Assembly: GCA_963847235.1 (NCBI GenBank)
Contig: CAWJYU010000024.1
Span: forward strand, 85,682 to 149,681
From: JACDAN01 sp963847235
Lineage (GTDB): Bacteria; Actinomycetota; Thermoleophilia; Gaiellales; Gaiellaceae
Length of the DNA stretch: 64,000 nt
Direction: 5' to 3'
A model generated the notes under the pieces. It was not told the DNA's origin. It did no database searches and was given only the letters and a program-made list of their open reading frames with translations. Positions 34,376 to 42,184 of this stretch are shown one piece after another; within the stretch, counting starts at the first letter, position 1; each line of letters starts with the position of its first letter. A program made the translations under genes and the position numbers.

Positions 34376-35202
34376 AGGCCTTCCTCGGCGACGATGAACT
34401 GCTCCTCGTCCTCGGGCTCCGCTGCCTCGAAGCCGCCGCCCTTCCGGAGCAGCTGCCGAACGTCGCGGATCAGCTCGGCGAACCGCGGCTCCTCGCGCGT
34501 CTCGCTCGTGCGCGGCTGTGGGAGGTCGACGTCGACGACGCCGACGATCCGGCCGGGACGCGCCGACATGACGACCACGCGGGTCGAGAGGAAGACGGCC
34601 TCGGAGATCGAGTGCGTGACGAAGATGACCGTGCTGCCGCTCTGCTCCCAGATCCGCAGGAGCTCCAGGTTGAGGCGCTCGCGCGTCATCTCGTCCAGGG
34701 CGCCGAACGGCTCGTCCATCAGCAGGAGCGGCGGCCCGAAGGAGAGCGCACGCGCGATCGAGACCCGCTGCTGCATTCCGCCCGAGAGCTGCCACGGATG
34801 GTGCTTCTCGAAGCCCTTGAGCTCGACGAGGTCGACCAGCTCCTGGACGCGGTCGTTCCGCTTCCGGCGGTCCCAGCGGAGGATCTCGAGCGGCAGCCCG
34901 ATGTTCTTCTCCACGGTGCGCCAGTCGAAGAGCACCGCGTCCTGGAAGACGATCCCGTAGTCGCGGTCGAGCCGCGCCTGGTGCGCGCTCTTGCCGTTCA
35001 CGACCACATCGCCGGCGCTCGGCTGGATCAGGTCGCCGACGATCCGGAGGAGCGTCGACTTGCCGCAGCCCGACGGGCCGATCAGCGAGATGAACTCGCG
35101 CGGCCGGATCTCGAGCTCGATGTTCTCGAGCGCCCGCACCTGGCCGCGGCCGAACTCCTTGGAGACCCTGCTGAGCTCGACGACGTTGGCGCGTTCGTTC
35201 AT
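34372..35202 (-). CDS. ABC transporter ATP-binding protein (SsuB/TauB type)
   Basis: The protein is 276 residues with Walker A GPSGCGKST near residue 42, Q-loop YGIVFQDAVLFDWRTVEKNI, signature LSGGMQQR, Walker B LLLMDEPFGALDE and FVTHSISEAV. This is the importer ATPase class that works with NMT1/THI5 binding proteins. ATG 35202 overlaps the upstream permease stop (ATGA), and its own stop overlaps the next start. Confidence 0.92.
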   Translation of the reverse strand: MNERANVVELSRVSKEFGRGQVRALENIELEIRPREFISLIGPSGCGKSTLLRIVGDLIQPSAGDVVVNGKSAHQARLDRDYGIVFQDAVLFDWRTVEKNIGLPLEILRWDRRKRNDRVQELVDLVELKGFEKHHPWQLSGGMQQRVSIARALSFGPPLLLMDEPFGALDEMTRERLNLELLRIWEQSGSTVIFVTHSISEAVFLSTRVVVMSARPGRIVGVVDVDLPQPRTSETREEPRFAELIRDVRQLLRKGGGFEAAEPEDEEQFIVAEEGL

Positions 35203-36077
35203 GCCACGTGCTCCGGCGCCCGCCGCACGACGATCTTCTCGACGACGACGACGACCAGGAAGAAGACGATCCCGAGCGCGGCGGCGACGAGGTTCGTCGC
35301 CCAGAGGTTCTCCGGCGTCGTCGAGTAGTACTGGTTGAAGTTGAGGATCGCGCCGCCGAGGCCGTCCTGGATCGAGGCGGGCAGCTCGCCGATGATCGCG
35401 CCGACCACGCAGGCCGTCGCCGAGATCTTGAAGGCGGTGAACAGGTACGGAAGCGAAGCGGGAAGCCGCAGCTTCCAGAGGATCTGGAGCGTGCTCGACG
35501 CGTACGAGCGCGTGAGCTCGAGCGCCCGCGGGTCGACCGACGTGAGCCCGCGCAGGGTGTTGATCGCGACCGGGAAGAACGTGAGGAAGGCAGCGATGAT
35601 CGAGACCGAGAACCAGTCGGGGAAGCCCCTTCCGCCGAACCAGATGACGACCATCGGCGCGACGGCGAGGATCGGGACCGTCTGGGAGGCGACGATGTAG
35701 GGGAGGAAGCCACGCTGGAGCAGGCGCGAGTGGGCGAGGAGCACGCCGAGCACGAACCCGATCGAGGCCCCGAGCACGAATCCGACAGCCGCCTCCTTGG
35801 CCGTGAAGAGGGCTGCGTCCCAGAGCACCTCGATCAGTAGGGGCCCGTTCCTCCGCGAGGGCTCGAAGAGCTGGCCGACGATGTCGTGGAGGTGGGGGAA
35901 GGTCTTGTCGTTGACCTCGAAGCTCCCGATCGTGAGGCCGGTCGTCTCGCCGAACCACTTGAACCCCTCCCACAGGGCGTACAGCGCCGCGAAGACGATC
36001 GCCATCATCCCGAGCTGGGCGAGCACCGGCCGCCAGGGAGGCTCGCGGCGGGGCTGCTCGGCGGCGACCGATGCCAT
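35199..36077 (-). CDS. ABC transporter permease (first of two)
   Basis: The protein is 292 residues, paralogous to the other permease: AAVGFVLGASIGFVLGVLLAHSRLL, ASQTVPILAVAPMVVIWFG, INTLRGLTSVDPRALELTRSYASSTLQILWKLRLPASLP. A conserved EAA loop and six helices are present. It is the first gene of the minus-strand operon importer-dihydropyrimidinase-secreted protein (36077 to 30561) and diverges from the VOC/amidohydrolase pair. Confidence 0.88.
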   Translation of the reverse strand: MASVAAEQPRREPPWRPVLAQLGMMAIVFAALYALWEGFKWFGETTGLTIGSFEVNDKTFPHLHDIVGQLFEPSRRNGPLLIEVLWDAALFTAKEAAVGFVLGASIGFVLGVLLAHSRLLQRGFLPYIVASQTVPILAVAPMVVIWFGGRGFPDWFSVSIIAAFLTFFPVAINTLRGLTSVDPRALELTRSYASSTLQILWKLRLPASLPYLFTAFKISATACVVGAIIGELPASIQDGLGGAILNFNQYYSTTPENLWATNLVAAALGIVFFLVVVVVEKIVVRRAPEHVA

Positions 36078-36100
36078 GTCGAGACGTTAACGTCGCGCTG

Positions 36101-36505
36101 ATGGCGCGGCTCAACAACATCACCTTCGCGTGCGACGAGCCCGTGAAGCTCGCCGAGTTCTGGCGCGAGGCGCTCGGCTACGAGCACATCGAGGTTCCTC
36201 AGGAAGTCGAGGAGGCGGCGGCCGCCGCGATCGAGCGCGGCGAGCTGGAAGCAGACGCCTGGGCGATGCTCGTCAATCCGGACGGAACCGGCCCGCGGCT
36301 CCTCTTCCAGCGGCGTCCGAAGACGAAGACCACCGACATCCCGATCCATCTCGACCTCCACTCCGACGACCGCGCGGCTGAGGTGGAGCGGCTGAGGAGC
36401 CTGGGTGCGACCTTCGTCGAGGAGCGCTCGCTGAAGATCGGACCGTATGAGGAGTTCTGGTCCGTGATGAAGGACCCCGAGGGCAACGGGTTCTGCGTGT
36501 CATGA
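36101..36505 (+). CDS. VOC-superfamily (glyoxalase-like) protein
   Basis: The protein is 134 residues: MARLNNITFACDEPVKLAEFWREALGY at the N-terminus, HLDLHSDDRAAEVERLRSLGA in the middle and MKDPEGNGFCV at the end, one complete VOC domain of the actinobacterial DUF1338-like glyoxalase subgroup. ATG 36101 is preferred to an upstream in-frame start. The stop overlaps the amidohydrolase start (ATGA), so the two are coupled, which links it to carbamoyl-amino-acid turnover. The reaction is unknown. Confidence 0.82.
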   Translation: MARLNNITFACDEPVKLAEFWREALGYEHIEVPQEVEEAAAAAIERGELEADAWAMLVNPDGTGPRLLFQRRPKTKTTDIPIHLDLHSDDRAAEVERLRSLGATFVEERSLKIGPYEEFWSVMKDPEGNGFCVS

Positions 36506-37740
36506 CGCTCGACCCGTCCCGCACCGTCGCCGAGCTGAGGGAGCTCCAGGAGCTGACCGGCAACGATGACGGCGCGCAGCGAGTCGCGTGGACCGACACC
36601 TGGGTGCAGGCGCAGGACTGGATGGCCTCGAGGCTCGAGGGCACCGGCGCCGAGATGGAGTTCGACGAGGCGCGCAACCAGTGGTGGACGCTCCGCGGGC
36701 GGTCCGAGCGGGAGCTGCTGATCGGCGGGCATCTCGACTCTGTGCCGAACGGAGGCTGGCTCGACGGCGCGCTCAACGTCGTCGCCGGCGCCGAAGTGCT
36801 GCGGCGGATCGCGGAGGAGGGCACACCGCCGGTCACCGTCCGGCTCGTCTCGTGGGCCGACGAGGAGGGCGCTCGCTTCGGGCGCTCGCTCTTCGGGTCG
36901 AGCGCAGCCGCGGGGTCGATGGTCGACCAGGACGAGCTCCGCCGGCTCACCGATCGCGAGGGAATCTCCCTCCCGGATGCGATCGGGGCGCACGGCGTCG
37001 ATCTCGACCGCGCGACGGATGCGAAGAGGCAGCTCGCGAACGCGGCTGCTTACCTCGAGCTGCACATCGAGCAGGGGCCGGTGCTCGAGTCGATGGAGCT
37101 CCCCCTCGGTGCCGTGCTCGGCACCTTCGGGGTCGAGCGCCACCGCGTCGTCTGGCGCGGCCAGGCGGCGCACGCGGGCTCGACGCCCATGGATCAGCGA
37201 CGGGACGCGCTGGCCGGAGCCTCGAAGCTGGCCCTCGAGCTGAGGCACATCGCAAAGCGCGCCGGCGGCGGAGCGGTCTGCACCTCCGGCGGCGTCATCT
37301 GCCAGCCGGGGATCGTGACGTCCGTTGTCGAGACGGCCGAGCAGCTCCTCGACCAGCGGCACCTCGACGCCGGCACGCTCGCCTCGATGCTGGAGGACGC
37401 GAAGGCGCGGAGCAGGCAGTTCGCGGACGAGGAGAACATCGAGGTCGAGTTCGAGCGCATCTGGAACATCGAGCCGATCCTGTTCGACGAGCAGCTGGTC
37501 GGATTCGCCGACGAGGCGATCCAAGAGGTCGCGGGCCAGTCGCACCGGCTGCCGAGCGGGCCGCTGCACGACGCAGCCGAGGTGTCACGGGCGGGCGTTC
37601 CGACCGTGATGCTCTTCGTCCAGAGCCTGCGCGGGCTCTCGCACACCAAGCTCGAGGACACGAAGGACGAGCACCTCGAGTTGGCTGTCCAGGCGCTGGA
37701 CAGGCTCGCGTCGCAGACGATCGCCCACCTCGCGCAGTAA
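36502..37740 (+). CDS. N-carbamoyl-amino-acid amidohydrolase (beta-ureidopropionase / allantoate amidohydrolase family)
   Basis: The protein is 412 residues of the M20-related hydantoinase/carbamoylase family. The first metal site is GGHLDSVPNGGWLDGALNV, the second SWADEEGARFG, followed by LELHIEQGPVLE, the dimerisation-domain GQAAHAGSTPM, and the last ligand region LPSGPLHDAAEV. It releases the carbamoyl group as CO2 and NH3 from N-carbamoyl-beta-alanine or related compounds, the step after the dihydropyrimidinase encoded on the other strand. Confidence 0.9.
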   Translation: MTLDPSRTVAELRELQELTGNDDGAQRVAWTDTWVQAQDWMASRLEGTGAEMEFDEARNQWWTLRGRSERELLIGGHLDSVPNGGWLDGALNVVAGAEVLRRIAEEGTPPVTVRLVSWADEEGARFGRSLFGSSAAAGSMVDQDELRRLTDREGISLPDAIGAHGVDLDRATDAKRQLANAAAYLELHIEQGPVLESMELPLGAVLGTFGVERHRVVWRGQAAHAGSTPMDQRRDALAGASKLALELRHIAKRAGGGAVCTSGGVICQPGIVTSVVETAEQLLDQRHLDAGTLASMLEDAKARSRQFADEENIEVEFERIWNIEPILFDEQLVGFADEAIQEVAGQSHRLPSGPLHDAAEVSRAGVPTVMLFVQSLRGLSHTKLEDTKDEHLELAVQALDRLASQTIAHLAQ

Positions 37741-37750
37741 CTCGCTGGGC

Positions 37751-38140
37751 CTAGGTCCCCTCTCGTAGGCGCTCGCGGTTCCGCACCGCGAAGACGAGCG
37801 TCGCAGCGGCCGTCGTCGCGAAGCCGAGCAGCACGAAGGCATCGGCGAGGTTGAAAGCGACCGGCTCGAGCTGGATCGGGTTCGGGATGCCGGGCCAGAG
37901 CGCGAGCGACGCAAGGTTCCCGAGCGCACCGCCGGTGACGACGCCTCCCGCGAGCGCGATCAGCGGCGAGCGCGTTGCCAGGATCGCGGCCGACCAGACG
38001 GCAACCAGTCCAAGGACCACGGCGACGTAGGCCGCCGACCGGGTGTGTGCGTACGTCGTCTCCACGGTCGCCTTGTGCACAAGATCGAGCCCGGCGAAAG
38101 CGGCGGCGGTCGCGGCGAAAGCCACTGAGGCGCGTCCCAC
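37751..38140 (-). CDS. LspA-like membrane protein lacking one catalytic aspartate
   Basis: The protein is 129 residues with four predicted helices in the signal-peptidase-II order: LDLVHKATVETTYAH, AAYVAVVLGLVAVWSAAIL, GGVVTGGALGNLASL and PVAFNLADAFVLLGF. In LspA the motif after GALGN is xxDR, carrying the first catalytic Asp; here it reads LASL. The second Asp in FNLADAF is present. Lipoprotein processing is therefore unlikely. The GTG start at 38140 has no strong ribosome-binding site. Confidence 0.7.
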   Translation of the reverse strand: MGRASVAFAATAAAFAGLDLVHKATVETTYAHTRSAAYVAVVLGLVAVWSAAILATRSPLIALAGGVVTGGALGNLASLALWPGIPNPIQLEPVAFNLADAFVLLGFATTAAATLVFAVRNRERLREGT

Positions 38141-38162
38141 GAAGAGAGCCTAGAACGACGAC

Positions 38163-38180
38163 GGCCCGCCGGAGCGGGCC
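38163..38180. terminator. Short GC hairpin
   Basis: GGCCCGC-CGGA-GCGGGCC is a 7-bp stem with a 4-base loop, about 105 bases past the 3' end of the tRNA-like element in its direction of transcription and just before the LspA-like gene. It may end that transcript; no T tract follows. Confidence 0.45.
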
Positions 38181-38193
38181 GAGGTCTGGTGAA

Positions 38194-38210
38194 GCGGGGA
38201 GCCACCCCGC
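38194..38210. other. Second GC hairpin in the structured intergenic region
   Basis: GCGGGG-AGCCA-CCCCGC has a 6-bp stem and 5-base loop. It stands directly beside the inverted copy of the tRNA-like anticodon arm (38211-38225), so the whole stretch may be one structured RNA. Confidence 0.4.
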
Positions 38211-38349
38211 GCGTGACCGAGAATCGCCCCTACCACGGTAGCGGACGCAAACACGCCCACAGCCTCGACCGCGACCGGCGGTTGCGCGGAGGGCGCCGGA
38301 CTCGAACCGGAACCGGTGGCGAACCGGTCGCAGTGATTCTCCGTCACGC
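38211..38349. repeat. 15-bp inverted repeat pairing with the anticodon arm of the tRNA-like element
   Basis: GCGTGACCGAGAATC (38211-38225) is the reverse complement, with one mismatch, of GATTCTCCGTCACGC (38335-38349). The right arm is the anticodon stem-loop of the tRNA-like element, so a transcript running through both could fold either as a cloverleaf or as a long-range duplex. Confidence 0.55.
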
Positions 38350-38374
38350 ATCTCGCCTCGAGATTTCACCCTCC
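38287..38374 (-). tRNA. tRNA-like element, non-canonical 8/4 cloverleaf, serine-type long variable arm
   Basis: Read on the minus strand, 88 bases fold as follows. The acceptor stem is 8 bp, GGAGGGTG (38374-38367) with CGCCCTCC (38295-38288), one G-T pair. The D arm has a 6-bp stem ATCTCG/CGAGAT with only AGG as loop. The anticodon stem is GTGA/TCAC with loop CGGAGAA. A long variable arm has a 6-bp stem ACCGGT/ACCGGT around TCGCC. The T arm is CCGG-TTCGAGT-CCGG with a standard TTCGANT loop. The discriminator is G at 38287 and CCA is not encoded. A 7/5 fold would need a T-C mismatch. Position 33 is G instead of T, and the centred anticodon is GAG (GGA if shifted by one). G73 and the long arm suggest serylation. 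It may be a working non-canonical tRNA, a regulatory RNA or a relic. Confidence 0.5.
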
Positions 38375-38419
38375 GCCGCGCGCGACGCTAGTCAGCGACA
38401 AGGCGCGGCTGGAGAGATG

Positions 38420-38799
38420 TCACGAAGTCGACTCGCTCTCGGCGCTCATCCGTGACTCGCGGCGGCTGAGGAAGCCGAGAAACTCGAGCGACGGGATCAG
38501 GATCGCGACGATCCAGAAGATCGTGCCGAGGCCGAAGTCGGGGATCAGCGCGACCTCGATCGCGGTCAACACGGTCAGGAAGGCGGCGAATCCCACGACA
38601 GCACGGCCGCTCGCCTTCGGGCGGGACTCGCCGTCCCGCCCGAAGCGCCGGATGCAGAAGGGCAGGACGACGAGCAGGAACCAGCAAGGACGGCGAGCGG
38701 GACGAGAGCGCCGTCCGTCGTGAGCTCCGCGAGCGCGAGCGACGCGAGTAGCCAGGCGTAGAACGCGATACGAACCGCAAGCGGAATCTCGCGACCCAT
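38420..38799 (-). CDS. Small membrane protein, one frameshift
   Basis: ATG 38799 opens MGREIPLAVRIAFYAWLLASLALAELTTDGALVPLAVLAG. After a change near 38680 the protein continues LLVVLPFCIRRFG, then GFAAFLTVLTAIEVALIPDFGLGTIFWIVAILIPSLEFLGFLSRRE and a Ser/Glu tail. Corrected length is about 126 residues with four helices. It follows the HEPN gene on the same strand. No family is recognised. Confidence 0.6.
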
Positions 38800-38804
38800 G
38801 ACGA

Positions 38805-39244
38805 GCGACGCTTTCCAGAACCATCAGGTAGTGCGCGAACCACGATCGCCCCGTCTCGAGATCGGCCGCGACCTCCTGGCGGCCGATTCGCCTCCCGGAA
38901 GAGTCGGCATCGTTGCGCACGATCCTCAGTCGTCGAGAGCGAAGCACTCGGTTCGATGCGCTGACTTCGCCTCGTAGGCTCGCACATCGTTGCGTACTGC
39001 GCTGGTGGCCGCCTTCCCGCGAATCCTGTAGCCGATGTGCCCGCATGTGCGCCGCGAGCGCTTTCCGAGTGGCGTCGTAGACGGCCGAGTACGCCATGAT
39101 CGGATCGTCTCCGACCAGCTTCTCGGCCGAGCGGAGGTGATTCCTCGCATCCCCGAGCTCCACCGCGGCAGCCCCGGGATCGGGGTCGACGCGCTCGAGC
39201 TCGCCGGCCTCGATCATCGATCGCAGGTTGATCTCCGCGCTCAC
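38805..39244 (-). pseudogene. HEPN-domain protein, several frameshifts
   Basis: GTG 39244 overlaps the MNT-gene stop (GTGA) and reads VSAEINLRSMIEAGELERV...DARNHLRSAEKLVGDDPIMAYSAVYDATRKALAAHMRAH, a typical SAV_6107/HEPN start. Frame changes then lead to YRIRGKAATSAVRNDVRAYEA and finally to RLRIVRNDADSSGRRIGRQEVAADLETGRSWFAH, the HEPN RxRNDAxY-type region. The exact 3' end is uncertain. HEPN proteins are often RNases held in check by a partner nucleotidyltransferase. At least three indels make this copy non-functional as written. Confidence 0.65.
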
Positions 39245-39800
39245 GTGCCGAGGTCGAGCCGGACGAGCGGCCGGTCTCGCACCGTCCGGACGAATCCGCT
39301 GCTCTCGTGGTCCCATTCGTCTCTCGAGAGAACTGTCGAGTGACCTCACGGCCGAGCTCACGCGCTGCCTCACGGGCCGCTCCGCGCACACGGTGAACGT
39401 CCGGGAAACCGACCACGAGGACATCGACGTCACCCGGCGGCGGCCCCTCGTGGCCGAGGTACCGCGACGCCGACGATCCATACAGAAACGCCTCGTCGAC
39501 GCCCTCGACTTCGCGCAGTCGCTTTGTCAAGACCGAAACGGGGCCGAAGGCCTTCAGGATCAGCGAGCGCAGCTCGGGGTAGTACGGCGAATCGACGTTC
39601 GGCCGAACGATTCGCGCGTTGCCGACCCGCTCGCTCTCGACGAGGCCGGCTTGTTCGAGTCGGTTCAGCTCGTCGGACACACGCGATTTCGCGAGGCCGA
39701 CGTCGGTGGCAAGTTTCGTGAGCGCGGCCCCTTCGCCGTTCGGGAGAAACAGACGGGCGAGGAGACGAGCCTGTCCGGCGGATCTGAAGATCGGCAGCAA
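39241..39800 (-). CDS. Winged-helix + MNT nucleotidyltransferase protein, one frameshift
   Basis: Residues 1-70 are a winged-helix DNA-binding domain (LTKLATDVGLAKSRVSDELNRLEQAGLVE). From about 95, FLYGSSASRYLGHEGPPPGDVDVLVVG is a minimal nucleotidyltransferase core with the GS...DxD motif. A one-base loss near 39347 must be corrected to read VLSRDEWDHESSGFVRTVRDRPLVRLDL and TGA 39241-39243. The TTG 39800 start is uncertain because a run of six G just upstream separates it from ATG 39819 in another frame. With the overlapping HEPN gene it forms a MNT-HEPN pair, the antitoxin/toxin layout, with an added DNA-binding domain. Confidence 0.7.
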
Positions 39801-40032
39801 GGGGGGTTGCAGTTCTCATAATTCGGACAATGATCCGAGTTTACAGAAGCACTCACGGCCGCCGTGGCGGACGCCGACTCCGGCACGGCCGTCGTACGGA
39901 GTCGCGCAGCGCCCGGACGATCTCTGGGTCTGCGGAGCACGTCCGGTGTGCACGAAGGCGACCTCGTGCGGAGGTCACGCGCGAGCCCGGTCGGCGCGGC
40001 CGGGCCGGTGCTCATGCGCTGTTGCTCGTACG

Positions 40033-40545
40033 GTGGACATCGCTGCGTACTGCAGCTGGCGGCGCTTCGTCGAGGGTCAGTGGGTCATCTTCGGCGACCC
40101 GGCCAGCATCGATCCTGGCAGCGGCACGACCCCGGACGAGTACGTGGCGGCGGTTCGGGAGGACGTCGGCGGCATGACCTTGCGCAGGATCGCCGGACGC
40201 GTGACCGGTCTGACGGTCTCTCGGCCGGGAAACGGGTCGACGGTGTACCGGGGCCAGATCGCTGCGGGGGCGATCGCGAGGGAGACCGGCTTCAAGGAAG
40301 GGGAGGCGATCCGGGTGCTCCCGTTCGGCTACGTGGCCCACGACGAGGCGGCGAACGCGTCGGCCCTGCTCGACGTAGCGGTGACGGTCGGCGCCGACGG
40401 CGTCGTCCGCCAGATCTCCGTGAGCTGGGGAACGTGGGACTACACGGTGACCTACGGCAGTCTCGGTTCAGCGCCGGCCCTGGAGGCGCCGAAGAATGCG
40501 CGCGACCTCGTGAAGGAGCGCCTCCGCGCCGTCGGACGCGGCTAG
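40033..40545 (+). CDS. Uncharacterised beta-rich protein
   Basis: This protein of about 170 residues runs from GTG 40033. The frame is open further upstream with a cysteine-rich stretch (VCGARPVCTKATSC, GRCSCAV), so the true start could lie near 39900 and a broken signal region is possible. The body reads FVEGQWVIFGDPASIDPGSGTTPDEY...LRRIAGRVTGLTVSRPGNGSTVYRG and VGADGVVRQISVSWGTWDYTVTYGSLG. No family is recognised. It ends 4 bases into the convergent transporter gene. Confidence 0.5.
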   Translation: MDIAAYCSWRRFVEGQWVIFGDPASIDPGSGTTPDEYVAAVREDVGGMTLRRIAGRVTGLTVSRPGNGSTVYRGQIAAGAIARETGFKEGEAIRVLPFGYVAHDEAANASALLDVAVTVGADGVVRQISVSWGTWDYTVTYGSLGSAPALEAPKNARDLVKERLRAVGRG

Positions 40546-40982
40546 GACAGCCGCACGAGGGCGACGCCGCCCGCGAGCAGCGCGACGCCGAGGAGCCGCA
40601 GCGGCGTGATCGGGTTCTCCTCGAACCCGACCCAGCCGTAGTGGTCGACGAGCAGCGAGGCGATCGCCTGTCCGGCGAGGATCAGCGCGACGAGGGTTGC
40701 GGCGCCGAGCTTCGGCGCCGTGACGATCGAGCCGAGCACGTAGAACGCTCCGAGGATCCCGCCGATCCAGACCCACCAGGGCGCGTCGCCTGCGCGGTCC
40801 GGCAGTCCGCGCTGAGCGACGAGGACGGCCACGAGCAGCGCGGCGGCGCCGACAACGAACGAGACGAACGCCGCGCGGATCGAACCGCCGACCCACGTGG
40901 CGAGCTGTGCGTTGATCCCGAACTGGATCGGGAGCATCGCGCCCGCGAGCAGCGCGAAGACGATGTAGCTCCAGATTGCCAC
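40542..40982 (-). CDS. DMT-family transporter (YdcZ type)
   Basis: The protein is 146 residues with about five helices: IVFALLAGAMLPIQFGINAQLA, AAFVSFVVGAAALLVAVLVA, WWVWIGGILGAFYVLGSI, ATLVALILAGQAIASLLVDHYGWVG and LRLLGVALLAGGVALVRL. The PxQxGINA and GQxxxSLxxDHxGW motifs are those of the YdcZ/DUF606 family of small drug/metabolite transporters. The start is GTG 40982; substrate unknown. Confidence 0.85.
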   Translation of the reverse strand: MAIWSYIVFALLAGAMLPIQFGINAQLATWVGGSIRAAFVSFVVGAAALLVAVLVAQRGLPDRAGDAPWWVWIGGILGAFYVLGSIVTAPKLGAATLVALILAGQAIASLLVDHYGWVGFEENPITPLRLLGVALLAGGVALVRLS

Positions 40983-41037
40983 CGGAGAGCTTTCAAGAGA
41001 AAATGACTGTTTCCCTGCCCGGTCACGAGGAGGTCCA

Positions 41038-42053
41038 ATGCTCGACTTCGGCGTCACCGTTCTGCCGGATCCGCCCCAGTCGCGGTTCTTCGAGCTGGTC
41101 GAGCTGACGGAGAAGCACGGCTTCGACTACGCGTGGACCTACGACTCGCACATCCTCTGGCAGGAGTCGTACGCGACCCTGCCGGTCGCCGCCGAGCGGA
41201 CGGAGAAGGTCAAGCTGGGCCACTTCGTGACCAACCCGGGCATCCGAGACCCGACGATCACGGCCAGCTGGTACGCGACGATGCAGGACCTGTCCAAGGG
41301 CCGGATGGTCATGGGGATCGGCCGCGGCGACTCCTCTCGCCGGGTCGTCGGCCTCAAGCCGGTGAAAGTGGCGGAGTTCGAGGCCCGCTGCAAGATGATC
41401 AAGGACCTGATGAACGGCCGCGAGGTCGAGTGGAACGGCAAGGAGCTCCAGCTCGAGTGGGCCAAGGACCTCCCCGAGATCCCGATGTGGATCGCCGGCT
41501 ACGGGCCGAGAGCGCTCGGCGTCGCCGGCCGGGTCGTCGGACGGCGTGATCATCCAGCTCGCCGACCCGCAGATCATCCAGTGGATCATGGACACGGCCC
41601 GAAAGGCCGCCGAGGAGGTGGGCCGCGATCCCGTCGGAGCTGAAGTGCATCGTCGGCGCGCCGAGCCACATCACCGACAACATCCAGGAGGCGCGCGACC
41701 AGGTTCGCTGGTTCCCGGCCATGGTCTCGAACCACGTGATGGACCTGATCGAGCGCTACGGGTTCGACTCCGAGATCCCTGACGCACTGACCGAGTTCGT
41801 GAAGGCGCGGAAGTTCTACGACTACAAGGACCACAGCCGCGTCGGCGCGGCGCACGGCGAGTTCGTCACCGACGAGATCGCCGACCGCTTCACGGTGATC
41901 GGCAACGTCGAGCAGGTGACGGCGAAGCTGAAGGAGCTCGAGTCGGTCGGCGTCGACCAGTTCAACATCTACCTCATGACCGAGGGCCAGAACGAGACGC
42001 TGGCGACGTACGGGAAGGACATCCTTCCGGCCTTTCAGGGGGTGGCTGCGTAG
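41038..42053 (+). CDS. Luciferase-like F420/flavin-dependent oxidoreductase, two frameshifts
   Basis: ATG 41038 follows GAGGAGG. The first frame reads LDFGVTVLPDPPQSRFFELVELTEKHGFDYAWTYDSHILW...VTNPGIRDPTITASWYATMQDLSKGRMVMGIGRGDSS...IPMWIAGYGPRALGVAGRV. A change near 41535 leads to IIQLADPQIIQWIMDTARKAAEEVGRDP, and another near 41632 to LKCIVGAPSHITDNIQEARDQVRWFPAMVSNHVMDLI...IADRFTVIGNVEQVTAKL. Corrected length is about 338 residues, a TIM-barrel of the LLM class similar to methylene-tetrahydromethanopterin reductase. The substrate is unknown. A dispersed repeat begins 15 bases after the stop. Confidence 0.82.
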
Positions 42054-42067
42054 TTGGAGAGAGAACC

Positions 42068-42100
42068 CTCGCCTGGGCCAGTGTTCGGAATGACCCCTGA
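42068..42100 (+). repeat. Dispersed intergenic repeat, copy 1
   Basis: CTCGCCTGGGCCAGTGTTCG followed by GAATGACCCCTGA. It lies 14 bases after the luciferase-like stop and shares its first 14 bases exactly with copy 2. Confidence 0.6.
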
Positions 42101-42184
42101 CGCAGCCTAGGCAGAGACCGATGAGTTACTGGTCGCCGAGCGGTCTATCCCAGAACAACATCTACCGGCAACCCAGGAGGCAGC

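Noticed and set aside
38287..38374. Selenocysteine tRNA
   Set aside because: The 8-bp acceptor and 6-bp D stem resemble it, but the anticodon is not TCA, the T stem is 4 rather than 5 bp, and no selenoprotein genes were noticed.
38163..38420. tmRNA
   Set aside because: No tag-reading frame, no encoded CCA end and too short; only the T-loop region fits.
39619..40032. Plus-strand extension of the 40.0-40.5 kb gene back to 39619
   Set aside because: It runs antisense through the MNT gene; only the part after about 39.9 kb could belong to the gene.
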